Source: Siniperca chuatsi (Eukaryota > Chordata > Actinopteri > Centrarchiformes > Sinipercidae). Taken from it: a DNA stretch of 64,000 nt. Position numbers and translations under genes: made by a program. Shown here piece by piece: positions 24,132 through 35,700 of the stretch (the first letter of the stretch is position 1; each line of letters starts with the position of its first letter). Below the pieces are notes generated by a model that had not been told where the DNA came from, made no database searches, and saw only the letters and a list, made by a program, of their open reading frames with translations. The stretch lies in the NCBI RefSeq assembly GCF_020085105.1, contig NC_058046.1, forward strand, positions 25,858,675-25,922,674, written 5' to 3'.

Positions 24132-27100
24132 CTGTTGATCAAAAACCAGGTTTCATTTACTAATAATCACCATACAACAGCTTCTTCAAATGTCATTTAA
24201 TGCTACATTCTGACAAGATATCCAACATTTTATCATGTTTCCTACCGTTTTCTTGGTTTCACTTCCCAGCCATCACGACATTTCACAAAAGTTACAGAGT
24301 CTCCTGGTGAAATTTCAGTTTTTGCTGGGTCTTGGGCACAGAACGTAAACCTGTGACAAAATAAAGAGATCTCAGTAAATGTTTGTCAAGAAAAACAAAT
24401 CCTGAGGTGTGGCGTCTTAGACAGCTGCTCCGCCACTTACTTCTTCTGAGTTTCTCCAGCTTTCACACGAATCCGTCGGACTTCCAGTACAGGTTTGGGA
24501 GGCTTGGTGTTCCAGGCCCAGAATGTTTTCTTAATGTTCTTCCAGACGGAGTTCCAGGAATCAGATTCTCCTTCCCAGCTCAGACGGATCTTCAGCAGGT
24601 CACCAATATCCTCCTCAGTAAACACCAAGAAGGTGTTGGTCAGGTTCAGACCGACAGTGTTCTCATGGCTGGACAAAAAGGGAGGAGAAGTCAGGCCAGG
24701 TGCTCAAAACTATACACTGCAGTTTTAGCAGCTTTAAGTCAACCATTTAATTCCGCATTAATTAAAAACTTTAAAGTTACTAAAGCAGACGTCACATGCC
24801 AAACAATCTGCACTGCTGTGTCTGGTTGCCAACGTATTGCCAAGTCATGCTTTTACATCTACGGTTGTGACAAATACTTTAAATTAGTTTTTGCACCTAT
24901 GGAAACTTGAACTGAAAGTTACTCGAGGTCCTCCAGTAAAAGCTTAAGGATTTAGATTTTGTACTTACACGTCGACAAATATGTTTGCTGTATCATTATG
25001 GGCTCCGTACAACTTGACGTGGAAGGTGGGATCTGCGTTGTCGGACTGTTTTCTGTTGAACACGTGCATCTTCATCTGGTAGTGGTAGCCTTAAGAAGAA
25101 AAGAAAAAAAGTTAATGTTTGATCCACCAATTGTGTAGAGTAGTAGTTTACACTGGCAACTGCGGAATCAGACATGTTAGATATGGAAGTTAAATGATAA
25201 GAAACGCAATGATTAACTGAGGTTACTGTAGAAAGTAAACATACTAGTAAGAGATCAAAGTGACTGCAACTGCATTTCAAGGTCACGTCCTTATTGTAAC
25301 TCACCTCCGAAGGGAGTGTCAGCACGTGTCTTCAGATACATTTTACTGTTGCGCCTCTTGCGCATCTTTCTGGTGTTATAGCCGATGTTGTTGCAGCGAT
25401 TTTTGCGGCAGCTGAGGCAGATGCCCTTCTTGAAGCGATCGGGGCCGGTGCACTGGAAGGCAAAGCTCATGTGGTCCTTGTTCATCAGGGAGTCTACAAA
25501 CAAGTGCACGGCGCGCTCGTGCTCGCACTTCATCACCTCCATGAAATCTGGAGAAAGAGGAAGGCAGGTTAAGTATAATGTATACAGTCAAAACAGAACA
25601 AAAGGCTAGGTATAATGCCAGGACAGCCATGGTAGCTGAACAAATGAATGTCAGATGGAAATGGCATAAACCTAATAAACAAAAATATAAATAAAATTGA
25701 GTGCAAAATTGTTGTGGACAGCTGGAGAGCCAACACAAACCATTTAAAGAACTTACTTCCAGCCACTGCGAGCACGTCACCCAGTGCACAGCCAGGCTGC
25801 ACGTCACCACCATTGGGGTAGATATCAATGTCCCCAATTGGCTGCTGGATCCCAATGCTGACACCCAAAGCCTCTCGAGTGTATGTGTGCAGAACGTCCA
25901 CAAAGTCGGCATCATCTGGGGAGAGGCGCCTCCGTTCCTCTACACCTTCAAACATGGGTCCTGCTGGATCTAGACCTATTACAAAAAAATAAAAAATACA
26001 ACAAAACAAATGGAGACAGAGGGTCAGTAAAATGAGGCAGCACCATCTTTGATGAGTGTTTATTCCCGATACATGTTGCACTACTTACCAGTGATTCTGC
26101 CGATGGTCCCTCGAACGTAAGTTCCTGCGTAGCCAGCTACGTGAGCGCCTAAACTGTAGCCAATTAGGTGCACATTTTCCAGAGGCAGCTGCTGCTCATC
26201 CTGTTAAGAGAAAAAAAAGTTGCAGCACTCACATCAGCAGCTGCCACCATGAACACTAACTCACACGGAACAAATCCTGGAATTCAGCCAGTGATCAGTT
26301 GTGCCTGCAGCTGAGCCAAGCTCAGTTAACCCGGACTGAATCTACTGACAGTCCCTTCCATGCAACAGTGCCTCCACCATCTGTCTCAGTTTGTCTCCAT
26401 GAAACACTCTGTTTACAACTACGTGGCAGGACGCCTGAATCTCTCCTCACTTGCCAAAAAATAGATAAAAGAAAGAAATTAAGCTACTGCCTTGGGAGTT
26501 CTAAAAACTCCCAACATTTAGATATTAAATTGGATATTTAGCATACCATTTCACATCCTCAAACCTGTTTAATAGCTCTGTCATGCTCACGAAAGGCTGT
26601 GATCTCTTAAATCACCCAAATGGACAGACAGAAGGGGACCGGTTTTATGGATTTGCAGGTACTCAGCTGCTCTTCTGTCACTCAGCATCACTGGACTTAA
26701 ACCAGGATAGCTCAGATCACACACACCATAAATCCCAAAACACATGATAATTTATGAGACCCATTTATACATTGCCCTACATACTAAAGATACCTTGCTT
26801 TTATAAGACCAAGCACAACACGTGCATGAGGGTATGGTGGTATGCCAATCCATTCTCATTTAGGCGTTTTGTCACGCCCCTCGGAGTTGTTCCCTTTAGC
26901 TTCTATTACTTGGATAGTAGTCACGTGACAAAATGTAAACTTTTGGTTACACACTGGGGAACTCCGGTCTAATGGGTGCAAGTACTGTGTTTGTGCCGTT
27001 CACCCGCACCACCACCTCTACAGGTGGGACTTTGTATGCATGCATGCATGCCAATGGAGTGTTGCTCACTGGTTCAGTGCCATTGTAGGTGGGGGGTTTT

Positions 27101-28909
27101 TTTATTTGGAAACATCAATGGAAACCCAGTGGTGCATTTACATTTGATTCAGTTTCAGCAGAATACTGAAGCATGGATTCATAAGAGGAAGCGAAATTGT
27201 TTTCACAAGTGTTTAAGGCGCACAAATAACTAGGCTACGCACCTGAAGCCAGTTGAGCATGGCGGCAATGTCGAGGCCCACGCTGTGGGTGTGGTTGACT
27301 GCATCGGGGTACAGCTGCTGCGCCATCGCTATCCAATCAACCACCACCACATTGGCCTCGCTTTCACGCCGCATCACTGCAGAGACCAGCTTCTGCATCC
27401 AGCTTTCGAACATCCCGCTCATCTGGTAGAGCGAGAGACAACAGGGGTCATTCATTCAGCCAGACTAGTTACCCTTCCCTCAGTGAGAGAGGGACCCAGA
27501 GAGAGAAAGAGGTCACTGCAACTAGATAGGGATGATTCAAATTAAGTTCAACTCACCGTCCAGCCGTGTATGATGAAGATGGTCTTGGCTGTAGCGTTAA
27601 AGCCACACTCCTCTAGACACTCCTTCTTGCCAGTCTGCAGGTAGCAGCCCTCCTGGTCCAGATCTAAACTCTTTCTCATGTTGTACTTGATGATGCCACT
27701 GAGAGCCTTGCTGTCTGTTGACAGTTCATCCAAACCACTGTCTTCACCTGAAGGAAGGTTACACAGAAAGTGGAGAAACGCTTACATTAACTTCATTTCT
27801 CTACTGCTTTTCTGATTCCTGCAATTTATTAAAGGGGGGGGGGAGAGAAGGAAAAAACAGTTCAGAAACCATTCAGCAAACAGGGAGCAGATGAAACAAT
27901 CAACTTCCTTTTGCAGCAAAACATCTGCTACAATAATGCCGGCTGGGTTGCAAGTTGTACCGCAGGCGCAGAGCCAACATGTCACCGCCACCCTTCTCTT
28001 CTTTTAGTTCATCTGGTATAATTATATCTGACTTTAACACACCATACTCTCAGACCTGAGGCTAAAAACAGGCTACAATTAAAACTTACTGACGCAAGAA
28101 GGCTTTGGAAGCACTTGCTTACAGTTTATCCAAAATCATAATTATGGAAATGTTAATTAAAAAGGGTTATTCTATGACTGCGCTGATTTAAAAAAAAAAA
28201 AAAAAAGTATATATATACACGACATTCATTTGGTCTCTTTGCGTTTGATTCTTGATGAAGGGGTTGCATGTATTAATACCAGTCTGCATTAATCCCGCCG
28301 CGCAGAGCACACACGTCAGATCTTAATTTAAATGATGAACTCTACAGCCTTTGGTGATGGGCCACACCGACCCAAACCACTTCAGCTGTGTAGTAAGTAC
28401 GCTGGTGAGCGGTCCGGGGTAAAACGCGGATTCAGCGGAACATCTTTCCAAGTAGTCCACACAAACGTGGCGTTGTGTGTCCTCCACTTGCGTCAAGGCT
28501 CCTGCTGCTCTCCCAAAAAAGGACACGTCGCAGTCTTGTCTTTCAAATCCATTCCCGTTTTTCTGGTTCACTCTCCCCGCCACACTTTAGCTTTTGTAAG
28601 GTATCCCTAATAGCCTAAAAATGCAGATTAATCAAGCGGGGATGTGAGGAAATTAGAGCTTTAGGCTGCTTATTAGATTGTTTCATTCATAGATTTTCAC
28701 AAGCGCGTGTTTGCCCTACTTTACACATGTGATGTAAGATTTTGACACTTCGCTTTGAGTCTGGGAAAGAAATAAGTGATAGTAAAGAATGAACAATAGA
28801 CACAAAGCCATTTCTTACCTTTTATAACAGCGTTTTCCCCAAGAGCGGACGGAAAGAGCGCAGCAGCACACTGTAGGAAAATCCACAGGAAAAGGGCTTT
28901 ATGACTCAT
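24119..28909 (-). CDS. lipg: endothelial lipase, complete ten-exon gene
   Basis: This encodes a secreted phospholipase A1/triglyceride lipase that acts on HDL phospholipids at the endothelial surface. Spliced coding exons are 28909-28819, 27747-27557, 27422-27243, 26200-26089, 25975-25757, 25547-25305, 25089-24969, 24668-24441, 24350-24246 and 24131-24119. They total 1503 nt, or 500 codons, the length I recall for human LIPG. All introns are GT-AG and all phases join. Residues 1 to about 24 form a hydrophobic signal peptide. The catalytic triad is Ser170 in GYSLG, Asp194 in LDPAGP and His274 in CEHER. A lid lies between Cys254 and Cys272. A basic heparin-binding stretch includes RKRR at 327-330, a proprotein convertase site. 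Residues from about 347 on form the PLAT domain. N-glycosylation sequons include NAT at 81. Sequence such as [13 protein letters not shown] and [13 protein letters not shown] matches LIPG rather than LPL or hepatic lipase. It lies head-to-head with kcmf1. Confidence 0.95.
24246..24350 (-). CDS. lipg: lipg exon 9
   Basis: 105 nt encoding FTFCAQDP and [14 protein letters not shown], the last PLAT strands with a conserved cysteine pair. The donor is GTAGG. Confidence 0.9.
24441..24668 (-). CDS. lipg: lipg exon 8 (PLAT domain)
   Basis: 228 nt encoding [19 protein letters not shown] and [13 protein letters not shown]. It includes an NLT sequon and the Trp-rich [16 protein letters not shown] loop of the lipid-contact face. 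Confidence 0.93.
24969..25089 (-). CDS. lipg: lipg exon 7 (PLAT domain start)
   Basis: 121 nt encoding [10 protein letters not shown] and [14 protein letters not shown], the first strands of the C-terminal PLAT/beta-sandwich domain. It includes an NDT sequon. Confidence 0.92.
25305..25547 (-). CDS. lipg: lipg exon 6 (catalytic His, heparin-binding/furin site)
   Basis: 243 nt. It carries [15 protein letters not shown] with catalytic His274, the paired cysteines of [14 protein letters not shown], and the basic run [10 protein letters not shown]. This run contains an RKRR convertase consensus at residues 327-330, in line with the cleavage site described for human endothelial lipase. Confidence 0.95.
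25757..25975 (-). CDS. lipg: lipg exon 5 (catalytic Asp, lid start)
   Basis: 219 nt. It carries [11 protein letters not shown] with catalytic Asp194, then [15 protein letters not shown], and the first lid cysteine (Cys254). The lid continues into exon 6. Confidence 0.95.
26089..26200 (-). CDS. lipg: lipg exon 4 (nucleophile serine)
   Basis: 112 nt, residues 155-191 plus the first base of Gly192. It carries [16 protein letters not shown] with the nucleophile Ser170. The acceptor is TTAACAG and the donor GTAAG. Confidence 0.95.
27243..27422 (-). CDS. lipg: lipg exon 3
   Basis: 180 nt, phase 0 at both ends, residues 95-154. It opens MSGMFESWM and includes VVVVDW and the NHT sequon. The acceptor is CTACCAG and the donor GTGCG. 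Confidence 0.93.
27557..27747 (-). CDS. lipg: lipg exon 2
   Basis: 191 nt, residues 31-94. It contains the NAT glycosylation sequon in CGFNATAKT and ends in IIHGWT, a strand of the lipase alpha/beta-hydrolase fold. The acceptor is CTTCAG and the donor GTGAG. Confidence 0.93.
28819..28909 (-). CDS. lipg: lipg coding exon 1 (signal peptide)
   Basis: Coding part is 91 nt: 30 codons plus the first base of Gly31. It starts [13 protein letters not shown] and contains the hydrophobic secretion signal. The donor is GTAAG. The start is the only Met ahead of the signal peptide in frame. Confidence 0.9.
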
Positions 28910-29113
28910 TTCTCAGTCACAGACGAGTGTGGAGGAATTAAAATCTTCCTGGGAATATAAAATGTCTTTTGGTATTGCCGGTGGTAGCGCGGTAGATGAG
29001 TGAGTGAGTTTAGATCCAGTGGTGACAAAGAGCAGCAGAGCCGGTGGTGCGTTTTTTGGTGTGGAAGCACCGCTAAAGAAATGTATTAACTAGCACCAAG
29101 TGTGTGATTAGAG

Positions 29114-29122
29114 ATTTAAATA
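29114..29122 (-). promoter_or_regulatory. candidate TATA-like box of lipg
   Basis: TATTTAAAT on the minus strand, about 205 bp upstream of the lipg ATG, which would allow a 5' leader of roughly 170 nt. It is inferred from position and sequence only. Confidence 0.3.
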
Positions 29123-29260
29123 GTTTCCCCTTTTCAGTCATCTGATCATCGGCTGATCTATCGTGGATCTTATTGGTCAAGCCCCCATTTGTTTACGTTT
29201 AAAGGCGTGGCAATGCTCAATGAAGTCGTAGTAGGCTTCTCACGTTGCGCGTTTTAGCCC

Positions 29261-29261
<1 letters not shown>

Positions 29262-29336
<75 letters not shown>
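29262..29336 (+). repeat. (TG)n microsatellite, 75 bp
   Basis: An uninterrupted TG run about 350 bp upstream of the lipg start codon. Confidence 0.98.
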
Positions 29337-29338
<2 letters not shown>

Positions 29339-30189
29339 GCTTCGACTGACGCAAGCCGCCAGGAAACACTTCCAGTCGCTCGGTGTTGGTATGAAGGTCA
29401 TCTAGCTCACGCCTTTGTTGCCTAACCGGATTCCAACAATGTGTGTGATGTGTGTGCAATAATCAATAATGCACAAACAGTGCATGAGCCTATAAGACGC
29501 ACTGACACGGGGGAGGCGCGTCCATGCAGTCCGCATTACTTGTTTGATCTTACAGTAATATAAACAATACAAATATCTGCTTTGCTCATTATCATATATT
29601 ATCAAACCCACAATCCCCCCTCTGTGCGCCGATGGGAAAAGGCTCCGACCCGTGTGTGGGGGGATGGCGAGGCTCCCCCAGAGCATCGTCCCCTGTGCCT
29701 GGCGCGCTGCCAATCCATCAGCTTAGCTCACCGACCGGCTTCAATTGATGAGGCGAAGAATGGGCGCACTCACGCATATGTCTCTGCTACAATTACACCA
29801 CTGTTTTGTATATATACATCAGCGCCCACTACCCAGTAGGAAAGTGTCACCTGCCACCCCAGCGGCCCCCGGTGCCTGGTACCTAACCAGCTTTTACGCA
29901 TCTCTGAAAACAAAGTCATGCTGCTGGTTATAATGTGCACTAATTCGGTGGGTTAAACGGCTCTGCGAGCTCAACAAGCCATAACGACATTAAACTATTC
30001 AGTGATTGTCTCCTCACGCTCTTTATCATGGTCTCTATTAGGAGCTATTCCTCAGGTTGATCAGCAGTGTATGTATAGTGTATATATTAAAGATTATGGT
30101 CCTTCCATTAGCTTTTATCTTATTTTTTCACTTTATTATATTTGTTATTTTATATAATTGGTGTTTTTATGGCATTTTGTTGTTACTTT

Positions 30190-30262
30190 TCTCTTGTGTG
30201 TAGTGTTTTATGTGATTTTGCTGGTGTAACAGTGCAATGTCCCTTTGGGATTAATAAAGTAC
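30190..30262 (+). mobile_element. LINE/SINE 3'-tail-like fragment
   Basis: The sequence CAATGTCCCTTTGGGATTAA followed by TAAAGTACTCTG resembles the terminal part of fish L2-like elements. It is short and degenerate. Confidence 0.4.
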
Positions 30263-30266
30263 TCTG

Positions 30267-30297
30267 TCAAAAGGCATTCTTAAAAAATGCCTTTTGA
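30267..30297. repeat. hairpin with 12-bp perfect stem
   Basis: TCAAAAGGCATT and AATGCCTTTTGA are separated by seven bases, directly after the L2-like tail. Confidence 0.85.
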
Positions 30298-32504
30298 TTA
30301 AATGTGCCATATATTATGAACGCATTCTTTATTGGAATTATTTTCTGTTCTTAATAAGTAGCCCCCACCTAAATCTAAGGACAATGACATCGACGCAACA
30401 ACGGCATAGCGCTTGCCAAATGTGTCATATTGTGTATACACAGGATGCAGATGATGGTACATGTACTATACAACTTTGTCACACTGATAATGTCAAAACT
30501 GAATGAGTCATCAGTGTATTGAAGTGCGTTTTGTATCCACAATGTAAATAATGTCAAATGCAGATAAATCCAATCTCTTCCACATTACCAGCTTCATCGT
30601 GACTTAGACTGACTTGATTAGAAATGATGCATTTTTTTATCAAACTTTTTCAAAACCAGCACTGATAATAAAAATGTCTTTTTCAAAGAAGGAGAGTGAG
30701 GCTGTGCGTGATAAAGGAGCATCCAAAATAACTTGTCCTATTTTTACGCTAGTATTAATAGCCATTCTGTATGCTTGAGAAAACATAACAGGTAAGTGAT
30801 ACTGCATCTGGAGAGGGCACCAGAGGTCAAATGATGAGGTGATGCTTTGCAGCGTTGTGCGTAAAAATCCTTCCTGCTCACTCACTCTTGAAATGATTCC
30901 TTCATGGACATCAGTGATCTCTGGTGGGTGGAAGTCATTGCTGCATCACAGGACATAGTGTGTATTCAGAATTTTGAAACACTGGAAGATTTTTGAGGAG
31001 ATGATGACATTGTACTGTACCAGTCAAGCACACAATTAATTGTAATTCACAAGGAAATATAATTCTAATTAACATTAAGATCTGCCGAACACTGATATGT
31101 ACACCTACAGTAACACAATTTTAAGTTTTAGAAGGATTCAGTCTGGCTTGGGACAAAACTACTTGCATTTATGTCACGCCCTCCTTTTACTTCTGTTCTT
31201 TGTCTGAACATCAGAGTAAGAAAAAGTCTGTAGTTCTTCAAAAAAAAAAAAAAAGAGCCAAACTCAAAGACTTCCCAGAATCAGTCTGTTGGACTGACCT
31301 GATGACAGACATTGGCAGTTATATTTACTCAAAAGTTAAAGTCGCTTCTCACGCAGGGGTATTGTTATTCTTTCCATCCACACACCTCAGCCAGCTGACC
31401 TGTGTGAGTTCCAGTTTGATTCTGCACTGTGCTGACCTGTCCTGATTTTGCCCTACATGGTCTGTTTGGCAAGACCCAACAATAAGGCACTGTGAAATAC
31501 TAAAACAATCTACGCAGGCTGCTCTGTGGTGAGAGCAGAAAGAGCGTAATTTAAACATCTTTGTATAACCTTGCTCTGACTCATTCCTCAAGTTATTGTC
31601 AAAAACTTCAGGTATGAGCCATGAAGTCAGAACAAAGTTTGCAGTGTCTGCAAACCATTGAGTTTCATATGTGTTAGCGGGAGCTGTTTCTCAAAAGGAC
31701 TCACACAAAGCTTTTGGATGCCCTGTAATTCTTGGTTTGTGCTTAATGTAAAATCTTCCATAATCTTCCATAAACTTTTGAAATATTTAACTTTTTAAAG
31801 CCACTTACGTGTGCACCTTTCATCATGTTTCTCCCTTATCTACTTCATGGGTCAGCACCTGCATACACTTTTTTATAAAGTATCAATATCTCATAAAGAA
31901 GCACCCTGCATGTAAACAGCTGTGAATTTGACGAATATGACTTCAGTGTAAATTAACGCTTTCAAAGATGCTCTTAGTGCTATCTGTCTAAAATATTTAT
32001 GTTATGATTACTTGTTAAATGTTATTTTTAATGTCAGTAAGAACAATTAAGCTTATTAAAGCTTAAGGTGTTTTTTTTAGATTAACAGGTAATGGGCATT
32101 GAGCTTATGGCATGTAGGTCTAAGTATTATTTATGTAGCCTACTCAGAGTATGACATGACTGTCATTCAGGTATATTTGTCCTATAAAGATCTATACGCT
32201 ATTTTTTAAGGCCTGTCTCAATACTGCTTTCCAGTCAGTTTATTAAAACAAACAATAAAGCCTATTTTAGCCTATAGAGTAAGAGAATATGTTTAGTCAT
32301 GTAGCCCCATCAGGTGACAGGGAAACATATCTAAGATATTCTATGCCTGTTCAGAAAGATGGAGAATTAACAAAATCTGGTAAGTACAATATTTTTTGGA
32401 AATTATTAATAACAAAATTACAACATTTTTGGAGCCATATCAATGTCCCTGAGGGGTCACTATATGTTAGCCACCCACCTGCAAAGGGCAACCTTTGCAC
32501 CAAA

Positions 32505-32717
32505 AGTGAGACAACACCGCCACCGTGTGGACAGAGGAGCAGTGCACCGGACAGTGACACAGCAGGAGGCGGAGGGGGGCAGTGAGCCAGACCGGATCCT
32601 TCATGAGGGAAGAGGCCAGGGACAGCCAGCCAACCCCGGCATCTCTTCTCTTCACTGATATTATTCTGTATTGTACGCTAGGGAGCCCAGGCAGGGGGCT
32701 GCGTTAGTGTTTATAGG
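32505..32717 (+). promoter_or_regulatory. kcmf1 proximal promoter / 5' leader (inferred)
   Basis: A locally GC- and CpG-richer segment directly before the kcmf1 start codon, in an otherwise AT-rich setting. There is no TATA box near it. This fits a housekeeping-type promoter, but the transcription start cannot be fixed from sequence. Confidence 0.35.
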
Positions 32718-32733
32718 ATGTCCCGTCATGAAG
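32718..32733 (+). CDS. kcmf1: kcmf1 coding exon 1 (16 nt)
   Basis: Encodes MSRHE plus the first base of Gly6, followed by donor GTAAG. This matches the short first coding exon expected for the family; the exon 2 acceptor completes GGC for Gly6. Confidence 0.88.
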
Positions 32734-35700
32734 GTAAGAATATACTTCAACACACAGGTGTAAGCAAGTCGGGATTTATAATAAAAATGTTGACGTTGAC
32801 AGAGCACCGCTAGCTAACGTTAGCTAGCCGAGAATTTCTTGTTTTGCAGCTCATCCTAGCTACCGTTGGCTAGTGTTAGCAAGGTTGCGGTGTAATTTCG
32901 TGGGGACGCATTATGGCGGCCACAAAATGTGTATCTAATCCAACGAACCTTGCACTTGACGTTTGTGTTACAGACAATGTACAACAGTCAGCGTTAGTTG
33001 ACCAAAACAACGCTGACATATAAGCGGAAGGAGCTAGTTAACGTTAGCTAATTGTGCTAGCTAGACTGCTAGCTCACTGGTAACGTTAATAGGTTATATA
33101 GGTTAACGTTAACGAGCTGGGGAGCAAGGGGGAGTGCCGATAATAGGAAACCCAAAAGAGCAGCGAATCCCAGATGGCGTTGCAGGGTCGAAGCTTGTCA
33201 TATCGTTAATGTTAGCAAGTTTTAGCTTTCTTCCTGGTAAAAGTTGGCCTTTAGATTCCAGTTTCGCAAGCTAACATTTAGCAAACCAACATTCACCTCG
33301 TCCTTGTGGTCAACCTTGTTGGGCTTGAAGTTCGTTGTTAGTGTCAAGTAGACGTCAGTTAACATTGTCAGTAGATGTTTCAGCTCACCAACCGTTAAAA
33401 AGTTGAGTTAGGTAAAGTCTACCACAGCTGTCTAGCTTGTCAGCTAACGGTTAAGCTAACGGTAGCTGGTTTATTCGTTAAATGGTTTGTCAGCATTGAA
33501 GGTTAGTCAGGCCTGAATGGCCTTTACTTTGCACGCCTGTGTTGTTGTTGTTGTTGTAAACTTTGCTGTCAGTAGTCATCAAGTTATTTATTGTCTCAGA
33601 TGTAACACGAAGTGGTTACCGTTATTACTGCCATTAACGTTTCTGCAACAACTAGTCGTCAGCCGTGCACAGCAGGATCAGGTTGGCACTGAGCTTTCAC
33701 AGCGTACTAGCTATGAATGGAGATATGAGAGAGTTTAGATAGCCTGCTGTCATACAATACACCGAGACTGCACGACTGTCCTAGTCAATCAAGAATAGCC
33801 TGGACATGAACACAAGAGGGTCCCCCTATACCCCATGTGAGTGCTGAGGATGGCTTTATTAATGAGTCTGGTGTTATGAGTTTAGTTTTATGAAAAGGTG
33901 ACTAGGGCAGGCACTAGTCTTTAAGTCTGTTGGGCACTCCTGAGTAAGAGGATTGCCACAGGGGGTGGACACAGTAACATACCTGTAAAATATGATGTAA
34001 TATCCCTGCAATAAATACACACTCTGTGACACTTAAGTTACATTTTGGCTGGACTGTGTCGAAGAAGTGTCATTTCTACTCCATGCTTATTGTGAAGGCA
34101 TTTCCTTTTGAATGCATTTTTTGAACATAGCCTTCAAATTGTGTTACAATCAAATAACACAAATGAGACAACGCTGACATCCAATCCACCTCACCAATGT
34201 CCCTTCACCACCATGACAAAAGCAAATATACAGCCAAACCAACAAAATACAGAAAGTACTGTATAATGTATAAACAACAATATAATGCATGCCAGTACAC
34301 TACCACAGCACCACAAAAAGAGTTGAATCAACTTCTGTCACAGCCTCAATTAAAACGTAACATTACTGTACACAGATGTAGTATTTAGTGCAGGACTATC
34401 CTATTGGATTGCATTATATTTTGCAGGTGTTCATGTACAATAATACCTTTTTTGAGGAATTTTCATCCTGTAGTGATCTAGGATGTCCCAACACAAAAAT
34501 GTGGAGCAGCCAGCTCAAAATAGAAAATAATTTGTTCACCCTTTTAGCAGGATGTCCAACAAGACTCCATATTCTTCCAATGCCACTTTTCACCACCATT
34601 TATCTATTTTTGATATTTTTGTGTTTGCATTCTCTTATCATGTCTTATCTTTCTTCCTTCAGGCGTGAGCTGTGATGCATGTTTAAAAGGCAACTTCAGA
34701 GGTCGACGATACAAATGTTTAATTTGCTACGACTACGATCTGTGTGCATCGTGCTATGAGAGCGGTGCAACCACAACCAGACACACCACAGAGCATCCCA
34801 TGCAGTGTATATTAACCCGAGTCGACTTTGGTAAGTAGAATTGATATTCACAATTCACATCAGGCTAATTATGGGCAGAGTGCCTATCCAGGTTGTGAAA
34901 ATATGGAAAGAGGGAATTTGAGCCATATCAGCTCTCTGTCATTCAGTATTATGACATTTTTTGTTGTGATTAAGTGTTTGGTAACACTTAATTTCAATAG
35001 ACAGATGTTAATAATCATCTGACAACCAGGCAAGAAAATATAGATGTTGAATACAATGTATGAACATTTGCTGCATCTCTACAGTTCAGTTCTAAGATTA
35101 ACCCCAAAACAGACACACAATATCTATAAACTGATTCTCATAATGGTTTATCACCTGAATGTCAGTGTACTTCTGAGTCAGACATTATCGTAAGCTGAGT
35201 ATCACACTAAGCTATCAAAAGTTTGTGCATGTGGTGTGATGGGCGATAGACCAGTTGAAAGACTGTCGTGGCAGAGTAGGCCAAAAACAAAGAGAACAAA
35301 TAGCTTCGTAAACAAACAATCTATAATTTTTAGACCAGGTATTCCAACTTGGTATCATGATTTATTTTAAAATGTAAAGCTACCTTCACAAGATAAGAAA
35401 TTTGCTCTGTGCTCACTGCGAGGTAGGGCGCAGCACACAGTGCAGACACTTGCAGAGGCAAAGCGCAGTGAAAGTAGATGTCAACAAAAAGTGCGCTAAG
35501 CTAACTTAAGCATTGGATTTAGCTAAATTTTGGAAACTATATGCCTATTCACAAACGTGATAATCAATGTTTTCATATTAACAATGACTACTATGTGTAA
35601 TGTGAAAGGGCTCACTCGTATCCACGAAACTACCAGACTCTGCAGATCCACGCAGCTCTATGGAGCGTTTTTGCATCTTTGAGCCCACTGTTTCGGTTTC

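Larger units (their letters stand above)
28910..32504. other. shared upstream region of lipg and kcmf1
   Basis: About 3.6 kb between two divergent genes. It holds the lipg leader and promoter side (28910 to about 29130), a TG microsatellite, an L2-like tail, a hairpin and a poly-A run at 31240-31254. No gene was recognised within it. Confidence 0.55.

Noticed and set aside
24383..24910. 175-codon plus-strand open frame
   Set aside because: It is antisense to lipg exon 8 and runs into the adjacent introns. The minus strand carries the conserved lipase sequence.
25376..25915. 179-codon minus-strand open frame
   Set aside because: A different frame of lipg exons 5 and 6 read through the intron; the correct frames are the spliced exons.
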